Source: JAHEEL01 sp942491345
Lineage (GTDB): Bacteria > Actinomycetota > Acidimicrobiia > Spongiisociales > UBA5794
Reading direction: 5' to 3'
Assembly (NCBI GenBank): GCA_942491345.1
Contig: CALOAN010000020.1
Location: 310,001 to 374,000, forward strand
DNA length: 64,000 nucleotides
In this document: in pieces, positions 25,024 through 33,962 of the stretch
How the letters are laid out: each line of letters starts with the position of its first letter
Position numbering within the stretch: the first letter of the stretch is position 1
Notes under the pieces: generated by a model
The model's input: the letters and a program-made list of their open reading frames with translations, nothing else
The model's database searches: none
Told to the model about the DNA's origin: nothing
Translations under genes and position numbers: made by a program

Positions 25024-27834
25024 ATGAGTCGTGCTGACGCTCTGGAGGCGTTCGCTGAGGCGTACACGCGCCGTATGCCGGAGGACGAGGCGCCGATCAT
25101 CGATGGTGAGCAGCTCGACGCCGAGATTCGCTTCCTCTTCGACTTTGTTGACGAGCGCGGCAGATCCCCACTGGCACTGCGAACCTTCAATCCGCAGGTC
25201 GACACGCACGGATACGACGCGCCCGGCACCGTCGTCGAGGTCGTCATCGACGACATGCCGTTCTTGATCGATTCGGTCACGAGCCGACTGGGAGCACTCG
25301 GGTACACCATCGTTCGCCACTACCACCCGGTCGTTGGAACAACCCGGGATGCTTCGGGGGCACTCGTCGGAATGGGTCCCGGCAGGGATGCCGACCATCG
25401 AGAATCAATCCAGCACTACGAACTCGCCGAGACGCTGACTACCGAACAGCGTGTGCAGCTCGAAGTGGAGATCCTCACGACGCTCAACGAGGTCAGCTCG
25501 ACCGTCCGCGACTTCGAGCCTATGCGTTTCGCAGTGCGGAGGATGGCCCATTACGTGTTCGAGGACGCGGCGGCGTTCGACCAAGGTGACGCCAACGAAG
25601 CGATCGCGTTTCTCGAGTGGCTCCTCGACGACAACTTCATCCTGCTCGGCTATCGCGAATACGAGATCGCCGATGACGGCAGTGGGCCGGCCATCATCGC
25701 AATCCCAGATTCGGGCTACGGCATCCTGTCCGACGGCTCGAGCAGCCGATTCGCCGAGCCGGTCCCGCTGGCCTCGCTCCCTGCTGGTCTTCGCGATCGC
25801 TACGAGCGCGGCCGTCAACTCGTCATCTCGAAGACGAACAGCCGATCCACGATCCATCGCCCGGCACGGATGGACTACGTGGGGGTACGCCGCGCCAACC
25901 CGGATGGCACGCCGAAGGGTGAGGCGCGTCTGGTCGGTCTCTTCACCTCCAAGGCGTATATGGAGCCATCAGCGACGATCCCAATCCTCCGGCGCAAGCT
26001 CAGCACCATCCTCGCGGAGGAGGACCTCCTTCCCGGGTCGCACGACTACAAGGTCATATCCCAGATCTTCGAGTCTTTCCCAAAGGACGAGCTGTTCAGC
26101 ATCAGTGAGGAGGATCTCAAGACGAGCCTTCTCGGACTCCTCGAGGCCGAGGAACACCAGCATGTGCGATTGTTCGTTCGGCGAGATGTCCTCCGGCGCA
26201 ACATATCCATCCTGGTTGTTGTGCCGCGTGATCGATTCGACGCGAATCTGCGCCGGAATCTCCAGGATCTCTTCCTCGAGCGATACGAAGGCGTCTCGGT
26301 CGACTATCAGCTGACCCTCGGGGAGACCGGTGACGCTCGGATCCACTTCACGGTCTGGGTTGAGGGGTCGATCCCGCTCGTTCCGTTCGACGATCTCGAG
26401 CGAGAGGTCTACGCGCTCACCCGCACATGGGAGGATCGGGTTGCGGAGACCTTGACCAAGACACGAGACCATGCGGAGGCGCGATCGCTCGTCGATGCGC
26501 ATGCGCGGAGGTACCCGTCTTCGTTCCGCGTATCGGCGCCCCTCGACGAGGCGGCCCACTCCGTCGCTGAGGTGGATGCGCTCCTTGCCGCCGACGAACC
26601 AATCCGTGTCGGGATCCACAACGAGATCGATTCGGAGGAGCCGCTGACCCGCATCGTCGTGTACAGCCGGGATGGTAAGAGAGACCTGTCCGAGATGTTG
26701 CCGCTCGTCGAGGATCTCGGCCTTCGGGTGATCGAAGAGATTCCGACGAGTCTGTCCGGTGAGGATGACGCCGACGACCTCTTTGCCCACGATTTCGGCG
26801 TTCTCGGGTTCGACGGGCGGAGTCTCGATGTCGCCGAGTGCGGTCCCCGCGTGGGTGCGGCGCTGACCGCCACATTGAGGGGTGAGAGCGAGTCGGACCG
26901 ACTCAGCCGGCTGCTCGTGCTCACCGATCTCGATCACAACCGAATCAACATCCTTCGCGCCTACCGGTCCTACTGGCATTTGGTGAACCCGGCGTTCTCG
27001 AAGCCGTATGTTGCAGCTGCGTTCGCAGCCCATCCCGATATTGCCGGCGATCTCGTGCAGCTCTTCGAAGCTCGGTTCGGCCCTGAAGCCGACGCCGATG
27101 TGGAAACGGCTCTGCGAGCGTCCCTGTTGGCTCGCCTCGATGCAGTGGCCTCCCTCGATGAGGATCGGATACTGCGGGGTTTTCTGGGACTGATCGATGC
27201 GACGGTGAGAACAAGTGCCTACTTGGAGACTCCCGCTCTGGCGTTCAAGCTGCGTTCGCGGCTTGTACCGGCCGTGCCGGAGCCGAAACCCCTGTACGAG
27301 ATCTTTGTCTTTGCTCCCGATGTGGCCGGCGTTCACCTCAGGGGTGGTCTCGTTGCTCGCGGCGGCATCCGGTGGTCGATCCGGCGCGAGGACTATCGGA
27401 CGGAAGTGCTGGGGCTGATGAAGGCGCAGATGACGAAGAACGTTGTCATCGTCCCGACCGGAGCGAAAGGCGGATTTGTGCTGCGTCGGGTAGCCGATCC
27501 GTCGGCGGGCCCGACCCCCGACGAAGTGAGAAACGCCTATCGAACGTTCATCCGAGCTTTGCTCGATGTAACCGACAACCCGACGGCCGCCGGGTTGTAC
27601 ATCCGGCGGCCGTCCGGGTCCTCGACGGCGACGATCCCTACTTCGTGGTCGCTGCCGATCGCGGCACCGCAACGTTCTCCGACACGGCGAACGAGATTGC
27701 AGCCGAGCGGGGGTTCTGGCTGGACGACGCATTCGCCTCTGGCGGGTCATCCGGCTACGACCACAAAGCGCTCGGGATCACGGCACGCGGTGCCTGGGAA
27801 TCCGTGCGGCGGCACTTTGCAGAACTCGATGTAG
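25024..27834 (+). CDS. NAD-dependent glutamate dehydrogenase (GDH2 type), N-terminal part before a frameshift
   Basis: This is the first portion of the large bacterial catabolic glutamate dehydrogenase (glutamate + NAD to 2-oxoglutarate, ammonium and NADH). AAGGGGA precedes the ATG. ACT-like regulatory regions come first (DAPGTVVEVVIDDMPFLIDS), then the start of the catalytic domain (VHLRGGLVARGGIRWS, MKAQMTKNVVIVPTGAKGGFV with the catalytic Lys region near residue 815). Homology stops after LLDVTDN at about nt 27578. The remaining 85 residues to the stop are out of frame, and the rest of the enzyme continues in another frame from that point. Confidence 0.9.
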   Translation: MSRADALEAFAEAYTRRMPEDEAPIIDGEQLDAEIRFLFDFVDERGRSPLALRTFNPQVDTHGYDAPGTVVEVVIDDMPFLIDSVTSRLGALGYTIVRHYHPVVGTTRDASGALVGMGPGRDADHRESIQHYELAETLTTEQRVQLEVEILTTLNEVSSTVRDFEPMRFAVRRMAHYVFEDAAAFDQGDANEAIAFLEWLLDDNFILLGYREYEIADDGSGPAIIAIPDSGYGILSDGSSSRFAEPVPLASLPAGLRDRYERGRQLVISKTNSRSTIHRPARMDYVGVRRANPDGTPKGEARLVGLFTSKAYMEPSATIPILRRKLSTILAEEDLLPGSHDYKVISQIFESFPKDELFSISEEDLKTSLLGLLEAEEHQHVRLFVRRDVLRRNISILVVVPRDRFDANLRRNLQDLFLERYEGVSVDYQLTLGETGDARIHFTVWVEGSIPLVPFDDLEREVYALTRTWEDRVAETLTKTRDHAEARSLVDAHARRYPSSFRVSAPLDEAAHSVAEVDALLAADEPIRVGIHNEIDSEEPLTRIVVYSRDGKRDLSEMLPLVEDLGLRVIEEIPTSLSGEDDADDLFAHDFGVLGFDGRSLDVAECGPRVGAALTATLRGESESDRLSRLLVLTDLDHNRINILRAYRSYWHLVNPAFSKPYVAAAFAAHPDIAGDLVQLFEARFGPEADADVETALRASLLARLDAVASLDEDRILRGFLGLIDATVRTSAYLETPALAFKLRSRLVPAVPEPKPLYEIFVFAPDVAGVHLRGGLVARGGIRWSIRREDYRTEVLGLMKAQMTKNVVIVPTGAKGGFVLRRVADPSAGPTPDEVRNAYRTFIRALLDVTDNPTAAGLYIRRPSGSSTATIPTSWSLPIAAPQRSPTRRTRLQPSGGSGWTTHSPLAGHPATTTKRSGSRHAVPGNPCGGTLQNSM
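27579..27581 (+). other. Frameshift site within the glutamate dehydrogenase gene
   Basis: The conserved reading LLDVTDN ends in frame 1, and PDGRRVV...LDGDDPYFVVAADRGTATFSD continues in frame 3. Adding one C to the CCC at 27579-27581 joins the two exactly, so a single missing base explains the break. It could be a sequencing or assembly error or a real inactivating mutation. Confidence 0.75.
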
Positions 27835-29741
27835 ATGTTCAAACGGATCCGATCACTGTCGTCGGCGTCGGCGACATGTCGGGTGACGTCTTCGGGAATG
27901 GCATGCTGCTGTCGCGAAGCATCAAGCTCGTTGCGGCATTTGACCATCGACATATCTTCATTGACCCGGACCCCGATCCCGAACGGTCCTACGCCGAGCG
28001 CGAACGGCTCGCACACCTCGGACGTTCTTCGTGGGACGACTACGACCGCGAGCTGATCTCGCCCGGCGGCGGCGTGTTCCCTCGGTCACTCAAGCGGATC
28101 GAGCTCACCGAGGCGATGCAGGCGGCGCTCGGCACCTCGGTGTCCGAGATGACACCCCAGCAGCTGATGTCATCGATCCTCAAGGCACCGGTCGATCTGC
28201 TTTGGAACGGCGGGATCGGCACCTACGTGAAGGCGTCGAGTGAGACGAACGACGATGCGCAGGATCGGTCGAACGACACAGTTCGCATCGATGGCAGGGA
28301 GCTTCGGTGCAAGGTGGTCGGCGAGGGAGGCAACCTCGGGTTCACGCAGGAGGGTCGCATCGAGTACGACCGAGCCGGGGGCCGGATCTTCACCGATTTC
28401 GTCGACAACAGCGGGGGCGTTCATTGCTCGGACCGCGAAGTGAACATCAAGATCCTCCTGAGACTCGCGGAGCAGTCCGGTTCGCTGACCCGAAATGAGC
28501 GAAACGAGCTCATCGAAGCGGTGTCCGAAGATGTGGTTGCGGCAATCGTCTACGACAACTTCCTGCAGGCCCAGATCCTGTCCCAGGAGACGTCGGTTTC
28601 GGCAGAGCGGATCGAGGCGTACGAGGATCTCATGGTTCGCCTCGAGAGGGACGCCGGTCTCGACAGAGGGATTGAGAAGCTCCCAAGCACGGAAACGATG
28701 ATGGAGCGCTCCAGGGCCGGTCGAAGGATGGCGCGCCCCGAACTCGCCGTTCTCCTCGCGTACGCAAAGCAGAACCTCACCGACGACCTTGTCGCGTCAG
28801 ACCTGCAAGAGGCGAAGTTCCTCGAAGGCCTCCTCACTGACTACTTCCCACAGCCGATTGTGGAGCGTTTCGGATCGCTGATACCGGACCACCCGCTGCG
28901 CCACCAGCTTGCTGCGACGATCATCGCCAATGAGATGTTGAACTCTCAGGGGATCACCTTCGTGTCACGCCTCGAGACCGAGACCGGAGCCGGATCGTCC
29001 GAGATCGTTCGTGCGTATCGGACGGCCCGAGCTGTCGCCGGCGCGTCTGACCGTTGGCGTGACGTCGAACAGCTCGCAGGAACGATCGATGCCGATGTGG
29101 TGAACCAGCTGCTCCGGGGAGTCGATGAGCTCGTCGAAGATCTGACCCGTTGGTTCATCGCGCACCCGAGTGATGATCCAATCGACGAACGGGTTGAGCA
29201 CTACTTGAACGGCTTCGAGGAGCTGGCCGCCGGGATTCGCTCGATGGGACCGAAGCGTTGGCAGAACCGCCTCGAGCGAACCGTGGCGCGAATGACACGT
29301 TTGGGTGTACCTGAGCACGTCGCCGCCGGGCACGCCTATCAGGCCGAGCTGGTCCATGCGGCCGACATCATCGACGTCGCGGCGACGAACGAACGCCCGG
29401 TTGAAGACGTGGGACGACTGTTCTTCCAGGCCGGCTCGGTATTCCACATCGACTGGCTCGAGCGGCAACTCGAGGACATGTCTGCAGACACGCGATGGCA
29501 GCGCTGGGCGATCATCGGTCTCGAGCGAGAGCTCATGATGCTGCGGCGGCTGATCGTCGAGCGGATGCTCGCAGCATCAACGGATATCGATTCGGGCGCT
29601 GTGTTTGCTGCGTTCGTATCCGAATCCGAGAGGGAGATCACTCGGATGAACCGCGTGATGAAGGCGCTCCGACACGATGGCGTCTCCGACAGCGCAGCCA
29701 TCGTCGTCGCTATCCGCCAGCTCGAGCAGCTGGTCCGCTGA
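27582..29741 (+). CDS. NAD-dependent glutamate dehydrogenase (GDH2 type), C-terminal part after a frameshift
   Basis: This is the continuation of the large glutamate dehydrogenase in a second frame; the frame is open from 27372, but homology begins at about 27582. Conserved segments include DGDDPYFVVAADRGTATFSD, ERGFWLDDAFASGGSSGYDH, MGITARGAWES-like KALGITARGAWES, GDMSGDVFGNGMLLS and LWNGGIGTYVKA (catalytic and NAD-binding core). KVVGEGGNLGFTQ and the long helical C-terminal domain follow. With the N-terminal part the protein would be about 1570 residues, near the 1600-1650 usual for this family. Both parts are well conserved, so loss of function must be recent if real. Confidence 0.88.
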   Translation, partial: DGRRVVHPAAVRVLDGDDPYFVVAADRGTATFSDTANEIAAERGFWLDDAFASGGSSGYDHKALGITARGAWESVRRHFAELDVDVQTDPITVVGVGDMSGDVFGNGMLLSRSIKLVAAFDHRHIFIDPDPDPERSYAERERLAHLGRSSWDDYDRELISPGGGVFPRSLKRIELTEAMQAALGTSVSEMTPQQLMSSILKAPVDLLWNGGIGTYVKASSETNDDAQDRSNDTVRIDGRELRCKVVGEGGNLGFTQEGRIEYDRAGGRIFTDFVDNSGGVHCSDREVNIKILLRLAEQSGSLTRNERNELIEAVSEDVVAAIVYDNFLQAQILSQETSVSAERIEAYEDLMVRLERDAGLDRGIEKLPSTETMMERSRAGRRMARPELAVLLAYAKQNLTDDLVASDLQEAKFLEGLLTDYFPQPIVERFGSLIPDHPLRHQLAATIIANEMLNSQGITFVSRLETETGAGSSEIVRAYRTARAVAGASDRWRDVEQLAGTIDADVVNQLLRGVDELVEDLTRWFIAHPSDDPIDERVEHYLNGFEELAAGIRSMGPKRWQNRLERTVARMTRLGVPEHVAAGHAYQAELVHAADIIDVAATNERPVEDVGRLFFQAGSVFHIDWLERQLEDMSADTRWQRWAIIGLERELMMLRRLIVERMLAASTDIDSGAVFAAFVSESEREITRMNRVMKALRHDGVSDSAAIVVAIRQLEQLVR

Positions 29742-29759
29742 AGAGCAGCGGTGTCGGCC

Positions 29760-30713
29760 CTAATCGTCCTTCTTCCTCAGGGATTCGAGGCCACCGATGA
29801 CCGATCCGGCGTCGTCGCCGAGGTGGGGCAGATTCGCGGAACGGGATTTGTATCGCGAAGCACGTGGCTCGCGAAGAACTGTTTCGAACTCCCGATCTGA
29901 GGGATCATCACGGAGGTCCACGGCAATCAGATCCGCCTCGTCGGTGTCCGGATCGGCCTCGGGAGCGGGTGCATGATCGATGAACGGTTCGCGGGCTGGA
30001 GACGCCGTGTCTGCCGCCGCAGCGCGAGCGCGCTTGGCGCTGGCGAGAAGCTCATCCCGGTTTCGCTCTGCGCTCTCAGTGATCTCGACGCTTCGGACAC
30101 GAGCCTCGCTGAGCAACTCCGTGGCGTCGCTCTCGGCCTGCCGCCGGATCTCTTCGGCATGAGTCGCTGCTTCGGCCTTTGTCCGTTCCGCCTCTTCGAC
30201 GGCAGCCGTGCGGATCGTGTCGGCCTCTTCGCGCGCCGCGCTGAGGAGGTTTTCGCGTTCGGCGCTCACCGACCCGAGTACCTCGGTTCGATCATCGTTG
30301 ATCTTCGCAGAGGTAGAGAGTGCTCCTGCGAGAACGGCCTCGGCCTCAGCATGGATTGATGTGGCGTGATGGTTCGCCTTTTCGATGATCTGCTGCGCCT
30401 CGATCTGTGCCCGTTCGGTGGCGTAGACGGCTCCGTCATCCGTTCCCGCCGCGACGTGCGAGGTGGGAGTCGACGCGAGCAACTGGGCACGGGCGGCGAC
30501 GGTCTCCTGAATCGTGGTCTCGGCGCGAGCGCGTACCTCGTCGAGTTCGCGTTCGGCCTTCTCCGTGCGCACCTCAGCCAGCTTCCTGCGTTCCTCGAGG
30601 CGCGCCATGGATCTGCTGATCTTCGTGAGGAAGTCCTCGACCTGCAGTCGGTCATAGCCCTTGCGGACGACATCGAACGAGTAGTTCTCGACGTCGATCG
30701 ACTCGAACTCCAT
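29760..30713 (-). CDS. DivIVA-domain coiled-coil protein
   Basis: 317 residues starting MEFESIDVENYSFDVVRKGYDRLQ (split at the domain boundary), with GGAAAGGAAG upstream. The N-terminal DivIVA-type segment (FDVVRKGYDRLQVEDFL) is followed by a very long coiled-coil (about residues 35-235, rich in Glu, Arg and Ala) and an acidic, disordered C-terminus. DivIVA/Wag31-like proteins bind curved membrane and organise polar growth or septation in actinobacteria. This one is not in a division cluster, so the exact role is inferred. Confidence 0.8.
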   Translation of the reverse strand: MEFESIDVENYSFDVVRKGYDRLQVEDFLTKISRSMARLEERRKLAEVRTEKAERELDEVRARAETTIQETVAARAQLLASTPTSHVAAGTDDGAVYATERAQIEAQQIIEKANHHATSIHAEAEAVLAGALSTSAKINDDRTEVLGSVSAERENLLSAAREEADTIRTAAVEEAERTKAEAATHAEEIRRQAESDATELLSEARVRSVEITESAERNRDELLASAKRARAAAADTASPAREPFIDHAPAPEADPDTDEADLIAVDLRDDPSDREFETVLREPRASRYKSRSANLPHLGDDAGSVIGGLESLRKKDD

Positions 30714-30890
30714 GGATCTTCCTTTCCCGCTTTCGGCTGCCCACCGTGATCGTACTGGTGGATCGGTGCCACGCATAGGGCCAACGCGGGAACAAGAAAT
30801 GGGCTAGTCAGTGTTCCCCTAATGCCACAAACCAGCCGGCGCGAGGGCGAACTTCCCGGGTCCGCGGCGGTGAGGCGAAGGAGCGCGGAT

Positions 30891-31400
30891 ATGTACGACT
30901 CGATCGACTGGGCGATGATGGTGCTGCGCGGTGTAGCTGGTGTGGTTCTGTTGGCACATGGCATCAAACATGCCAAAGGCCGCGCCAAGACCGCGACCTG
31001 GTTTGGCAGCATCGGGTTCCGCTCGCCGGATCTTCAATGGTTCGCCTCCACTGCGACGGAAGTCGGCGTGGGGGTCCTGTTGATCATTGGGTTCGGCACG
31101 TCGTTCGGCGCAGCCGGCCTCGTGGCCGTGATGGTGGTCGCCTTCTGGACCGTCCACCGTGCGGCCGGATTCTGGGTGACGGCGCGGCCGGATGAGGGAT
31201 GGGAATACGTTCTCGTGCTCGGCAGCGTCGGTCTCGCGATTGCCATCGCTGGTCCGGGTGCGTTCTCTATCGATTCCGTGCTGGGCGTCGACGATGTGCT
31301 CAACGGTTGGGTCGGTGCCGCAGTGGTCGGAGGGGGAGTCCTGGCAGCGGCTGCGCAGATTGCCGTGTTCTTCCGTCCGCGGGAGATCGCCGAGGCCTGA
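30891..31400 (+). CDS. DoxX-family membrane protein
   Basis: 169 residues from the ATG at 30891, with GAAGGAG upstream. It has four predicted helices: RGVAGVVLLAHGIKH, TATEVGVGVLLIIGFG, GLVAVMVVAFWTVH and a C-terminal helix. The LLAHGIKHAKG and FASTATEVGVG segments match DoxX/SURF4-like proteins. These are often redox-associated, but their biochemical role is mostly undefined. The stop codon lies in the loop of a terminator hairpin. Confidence 0.78.
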   Translation: MYDSIDWAMMVLRGVAGVVLLAHGIKHAKGRAKTATWFGSIGFRSPDLQWFASTATEVGVGVLLIIGFGTSFGAAGLVAVMVVAFWTVHRAAGFWVTARPDEGWEYVLVLGSVGLAIAIAGPGAFSIDSVLGVDDVLNGWVGAAVVGGGVLAAAAQIAVFFRPREIAEA

Positions 31401-31417
31401 AGGGCTTCGGCGATCTC
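31383..31417 (+). terminator. Hairpin spanning the DoxX-family stop codon
   Basis: A 15-bp stem (GAGATCGCCGAGGCC at 31383-31397 with 31403-31417, one G-U pair) has a 5-nt loop that includes the TGA stop. There is no strong T-run. It sits between convergent genes and probably ends transcription from both sides. Confidence 0.5.
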
Positions 31418-31433
31418 GATCGATTCCCGACAA

Positions 31434-31664
31434 CTACTTCCGATTCGTCCCGTAGACCATGTTCCTCAGGCGTGCTTCAACTTCCTTGGGATCCTGATCC
31501 CCGTAGTCGTATTCGCGCGAGAGAACATCCCGAAACCGGTTGCTGGTGATCTCCTGGTGACGGGCCAGGTCAGATCGACTCTCGCCTTCGTCACGTCGCT
31601 TCTTCCAACGCATGCCGGTATATCGGATCCTGGTCTCAGAATCTTGAACCCATTTGTGGGTCAT
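31434..31664 (-). CDS. Small hypothetical protein
   Basis: This 76-residue, highly charged protein (MRWKKRRDEGESRSD, DYGDQDPKEVEARLRNM) has codon use consistent with a gene. Its ATG is two bases after the stop of the phosphosulfolactate-phosphatase-like gene, which suggests translational coupling. There is no signal or membrane segment. No family is recognised. Confidence 0.5.
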   Translation of the reverse strand: MTHKWVQDSETRIRYTGMRWKKRRDEGESRSDLARHQEITSNRFRDVLSREYDYGDQDPKEVEARLRNMVYGTNRK

Positions 31665-31666
31665 TT

Positions 31667-32380
31667 TCAGAGGCCGGTGTCAGACTCTGTAGAACGGCCG
31701 GCTCGCAGGGTTGCAACACTGTCGTTGAGGCTGGCACGGAGGGCGAAGGAGAAGCGGTCGACGTCGAGGCACCGTGCAAGGTCCTCCGAGTCGATCCACG
31801 GGGTTGATCGGAGGCGTGCCGCGCCCTCGCCGTCCTGGATGCGGCCAATGCGTGCTGGGTCGTCGGGCCTTCCGAGAATCCGGTCCGAGATGAGACCGGC
31901 CGTCTCCTCGTCCTCATCGGCGACCGAAACACCGCCGAGCCCCGAGGCAATGATCGTGACTCGGCGTGAACCTCGAACGGCAGCTGCGGTAGAAGCGGCA
32001 ATGACGAGGCTCGCGGCGTAGACAGGATCGGCCCCCGACTTGAGGGCCCGCACGATGGTTCGTGTCCCGCCCGACGTCCTCATGATGACGGTACGGCCGT
32101 CAAGAACGGGGAATGCAGCGGCCTCAACCGGTGAGTTTCCAAGGTCGAAGTCGTCCGGCTTGCGACCGCCGTCCTCCCCGCAGAGGACCGAATCCGGGAT
32201 CGTGGCCGCTTGCCTGCGCGCCTCGTCGAGCGTTTCTGTGAGCACGATATGGTCGACGCCGCGGTCGACGAGGTAGGCTGCGGTGGAGAACGCCCGGAAC
32301 GTATCGATGACAACCGTCGCCCCTGACACGTGCTCCGCGCCTTCGAGTAGGGAACGACGGACGATGGTTGGGGCAGTCAC
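31667..32380 (-). CDS. 2-phosphosulfolactate phosphatase family protein (ComB-like)
   Basis: This 237-residue protein resembles ComB, the Mg-dependent phosphatase that makes sulfolactate from phosphosulfolactate. ATVVIDTFRAFSTAAYLVDRG, GEDGGRKPDDFDLGNSPVE and the RTSGGTRTIVRAL loop (the usual TSAGT region) match the family. In methanogens it serves coenzyme M synthesis. Many bacteria carry ComB homologues with unproven roles, and no other coenzyme M or sulfolactate gene is visible here. Confidence 0.8.
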   Translation of the reverse strand: MTAPTIVRRSLLEGAEHVSGATVVIDTFRAFSTAAYLVDRGVDHIVLTETLDEARRQAATIPDSVLCGEDGGRKPDDFDLGNSPVEAAAFPVLDGRTVIMRTSGGTRTIVRALKSGADPVYAASLVIAASTAAAVRGSRRVTIIASGLGGVSVADEDEETAGLISDRILGRPDDPARIGRIQDGEGAARLRSTPWIDSEDLARCLDVDRFSFALRASLNDSVATLRAGRSTESDTGL

Positions 32381-32436
32381 GAGGCCCGATGCTATCGGCC
32401 GGCGTGGCCTCCACGATCAGGTGAGAAGGGGGAACC

Positions 32437-33285
32437 TTGGAGAAGCATCGCGTCGAGGTGCTCGGGTCAGAGATGGCGTATGTGGACGTTGGGGCGGGAG
32501 ATCCGATCGTCTTCCTTCACGGCAATCCGACATCGTCGTTTCTGTGGAGGAACGTTATTCCGCACGTCGCCGACCTGGGACGCTGTGTAGCGCCCGATCT
32601 GATCGGGATGGGGGATTCGTCGAAGGTCGATAGCATGGCGTATCGATTCGTCGATCATCGCACCTACCTGGACGGTTTCCTCGACGCTGTCGGTGTGCGG
32701 GACCGTGTCACGTTGGTCGTTCACGATTGGGGTTCGGCGCTCGGGTTTGACTGGGCGAATCGACACCGCGCGGCCGTATCCGGCATCGCCTATATGGAGG
32801 CGATTGTGCGACCCGTAACGTGGGAGGAGTGGCCGGAACCATCCCAACGTGTCTTCCAGGGTATGCGGTCGCCTGCCGGAGAAGAGATGGTCCTGGCGAA
32901 CAACGTGTTCGTCGAGCGGATCCTCCCGGCGTCGATTCTGCGAACACTGAGCGAAGACGAAATGGCAGAGTACCGCAGGCCGTTCCTGAACCCGGGGGAA
33001 GACCGTCGACCAACACTCACCTGGCCCCGTGAGCTACCGATCGATGGGAGTCCAGAGGACGTCGTGGCCATCGTCGACGACTACAGCGGCTGGCTCTCGA
33101 CGTCCAGCCTCCCGAAGCTGTTTGTCAACGCCGAACCGGGGGCCATCCTCGTCGGTCAGCAGCGCGAATTCTGTCGTCGGTGGCCCAATCAGACCGAGGT
33201 GACCGTCGCCGGCATTCACTTCATCCAGGAGGATTGTGCCGACGACATCGGGCTTTCCCTCCGACGGTGGATGGAGCTTCGCTGA
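32437..33285 (+). CDS. Haloalkane dehalogenase-like alpha/beta hydrolase (HLD-II type)
   Basis: 282 residues from a TTG start preceded by AGAAGGGGGA. The family hydrolyses carbon-halogen bonds. The full catalytic pentad pattern is visible: Asp97 nucleophile followed by Trp98 (VVHDWGSALGF), Asn30 in HGNPTSSFLWRN, acid Glu121 (YMEAIVRPVTW) and base His261 (AGIHFIQED). This arrangement, with Glu after the sixth strand, is that of DhaA/LinB-type enzymes. True substrates are unknown for most environmental members. Confidence 0.88.
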   Translation: MEKHRVEVLGSEMAYVDVGAGDPIVFLHGNPTSSFLWRNVIPHVADLGRCVAPDLIGMGDSSKVDSMAYRFVDHRTYLDGFLDAVGVRDRVTLVVHDWGSALGFDWANRHRAAVSGIAYMEAIVRPVTWEEWPEPSQRVFQGMRSPAGEEMVLANNVFVERILPASILRTLSEDEMAEYRRPFLNPGEDRRPTLTWPRELPIDGSPEDVVAIVDDYSGWLSTSSLPKLFVNAEPGAILVGQQREFCRRWPNQTEVTVAGIHFIQEDCADDIGLSLRRWMELR

Positions 33286-33322
33286 ACCACCTATCGTTGT
33301 CGGGTCCACGCGAGGAGACCGA

Positions 33323-33889
33323 GTGGTCCGCAACATGATCCGTGCGTCGTCGCTCGACCTCGAGTTCTTCAATCGTGCGGAGCGATCGCCGGACATGACG
33401 CTCCAGGCGTTTGCTGTGGTTGTCCTTGCGAACGCCCTCGCCGCCGTCGGATCCTGGATCGGTTATGAGAACACCGCCGGTGAGGATGTGTGGAACTCGC
33501 TTCGTGGGTGGCTGGGCATCGGCGGTTTCCCGATCCCGGCCGAGGGCGGTGTCTTCGTCGTTGTTGGCCTCGGCGTGGTTTCTGCGTTGCTCGGGTGGAT
33601 CGTCTGGGCGACAACGACGTCGTTCATCGGTACGAGAGTCTTCAAGGGCACTACCGACATGGGAGAGATGTTGCGTGTTCTCGGGTTCGCCCAGTCGCCT
33701 CGCGTCATCGGCGTCATTCCCTTCCTCGGGCCGGTCGCAGCGGTTTGGGTGCTCGTCGCTTCGGTTGTTGCGATTCGGGAAGGTCTCGATTTCAGCACGG
33801 GGCGGGCGATCGGCACGGCGATCGGTGGCTGGCTGGTGTGGATCGTGCTCCAGCAGGCGACGTCGGTCCTCGTCACCGCGGTCTTCTGA
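33323..33889 (+). CDS. Yip1-like multi-pass membrane protein
   Basis: 188 residues from a GTG at 33323 with GAGGAGA upstream; the longer frame from 33236 overlaps the dehalogenase gene. A cytosolic N-terminus (RASSLDLEFFNRAERSPDM) precedes four or five hydrophobic helices. The spacing and motifs (TTSFIGTRVF, LRVLGFAQSPRVIGVIPFLG, WVLVASVVAIREGLDF) resemble YIP1-domain proteins. Function unknown. Confidence 0.72.
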   Translation: MVRNMIRASSLDLEFFNRAERSPDMTLQAFAVVVLANALAAVGSWIGYENTAGEDVWNSLRGWLGIGGFPIPAEGGVFVVVGLGVVSALLGWIVWATTTSFIGTRVFKGTTDMGEMLRVLGFAQSPRVIGVIPFLGPVAAVWVLVASVVAIREGLDFSTGRAIGTAIGGWLVWIVLQQATSVLVTAVF

Positions 33890-33899
33890 ATCAGCGCAA

Positions 33900-33947
33900 C
33901 CAGGGTTGCAGACGTGCTGTGTGGCATCTCCGGTCCGCTGAACGGAA
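33900..33947 (+). repeat. Dispersed ~48 bp repeat, copy B
   Basis: It starts CCAGGGTTGCAGACGT, eleven bases after the stop of the Yip1-like gene, and ends near GAACGGAA. It matches the copy at 12351-12398 exactly in the first 16 bases and partly over the rest. Confidence 0.55.
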
Positions 33948-33962
33948 GGCGCGGTCGGTGAG

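Noticed and set aside
27560..27600. Programmed ribosomal frameshift in the glutamate dehydrogenase
   Set aside because: There is no X-XXY-YYZ slippery site, stop-dependent motif or clear downstream pseudoknot; a simple missing base explains it.
25969..27750. 593-residue open frame on the minus strand
   Set aside because: It is fully antisense to the well-conserved glutamate dehydrogenase and has no recognisable domain.
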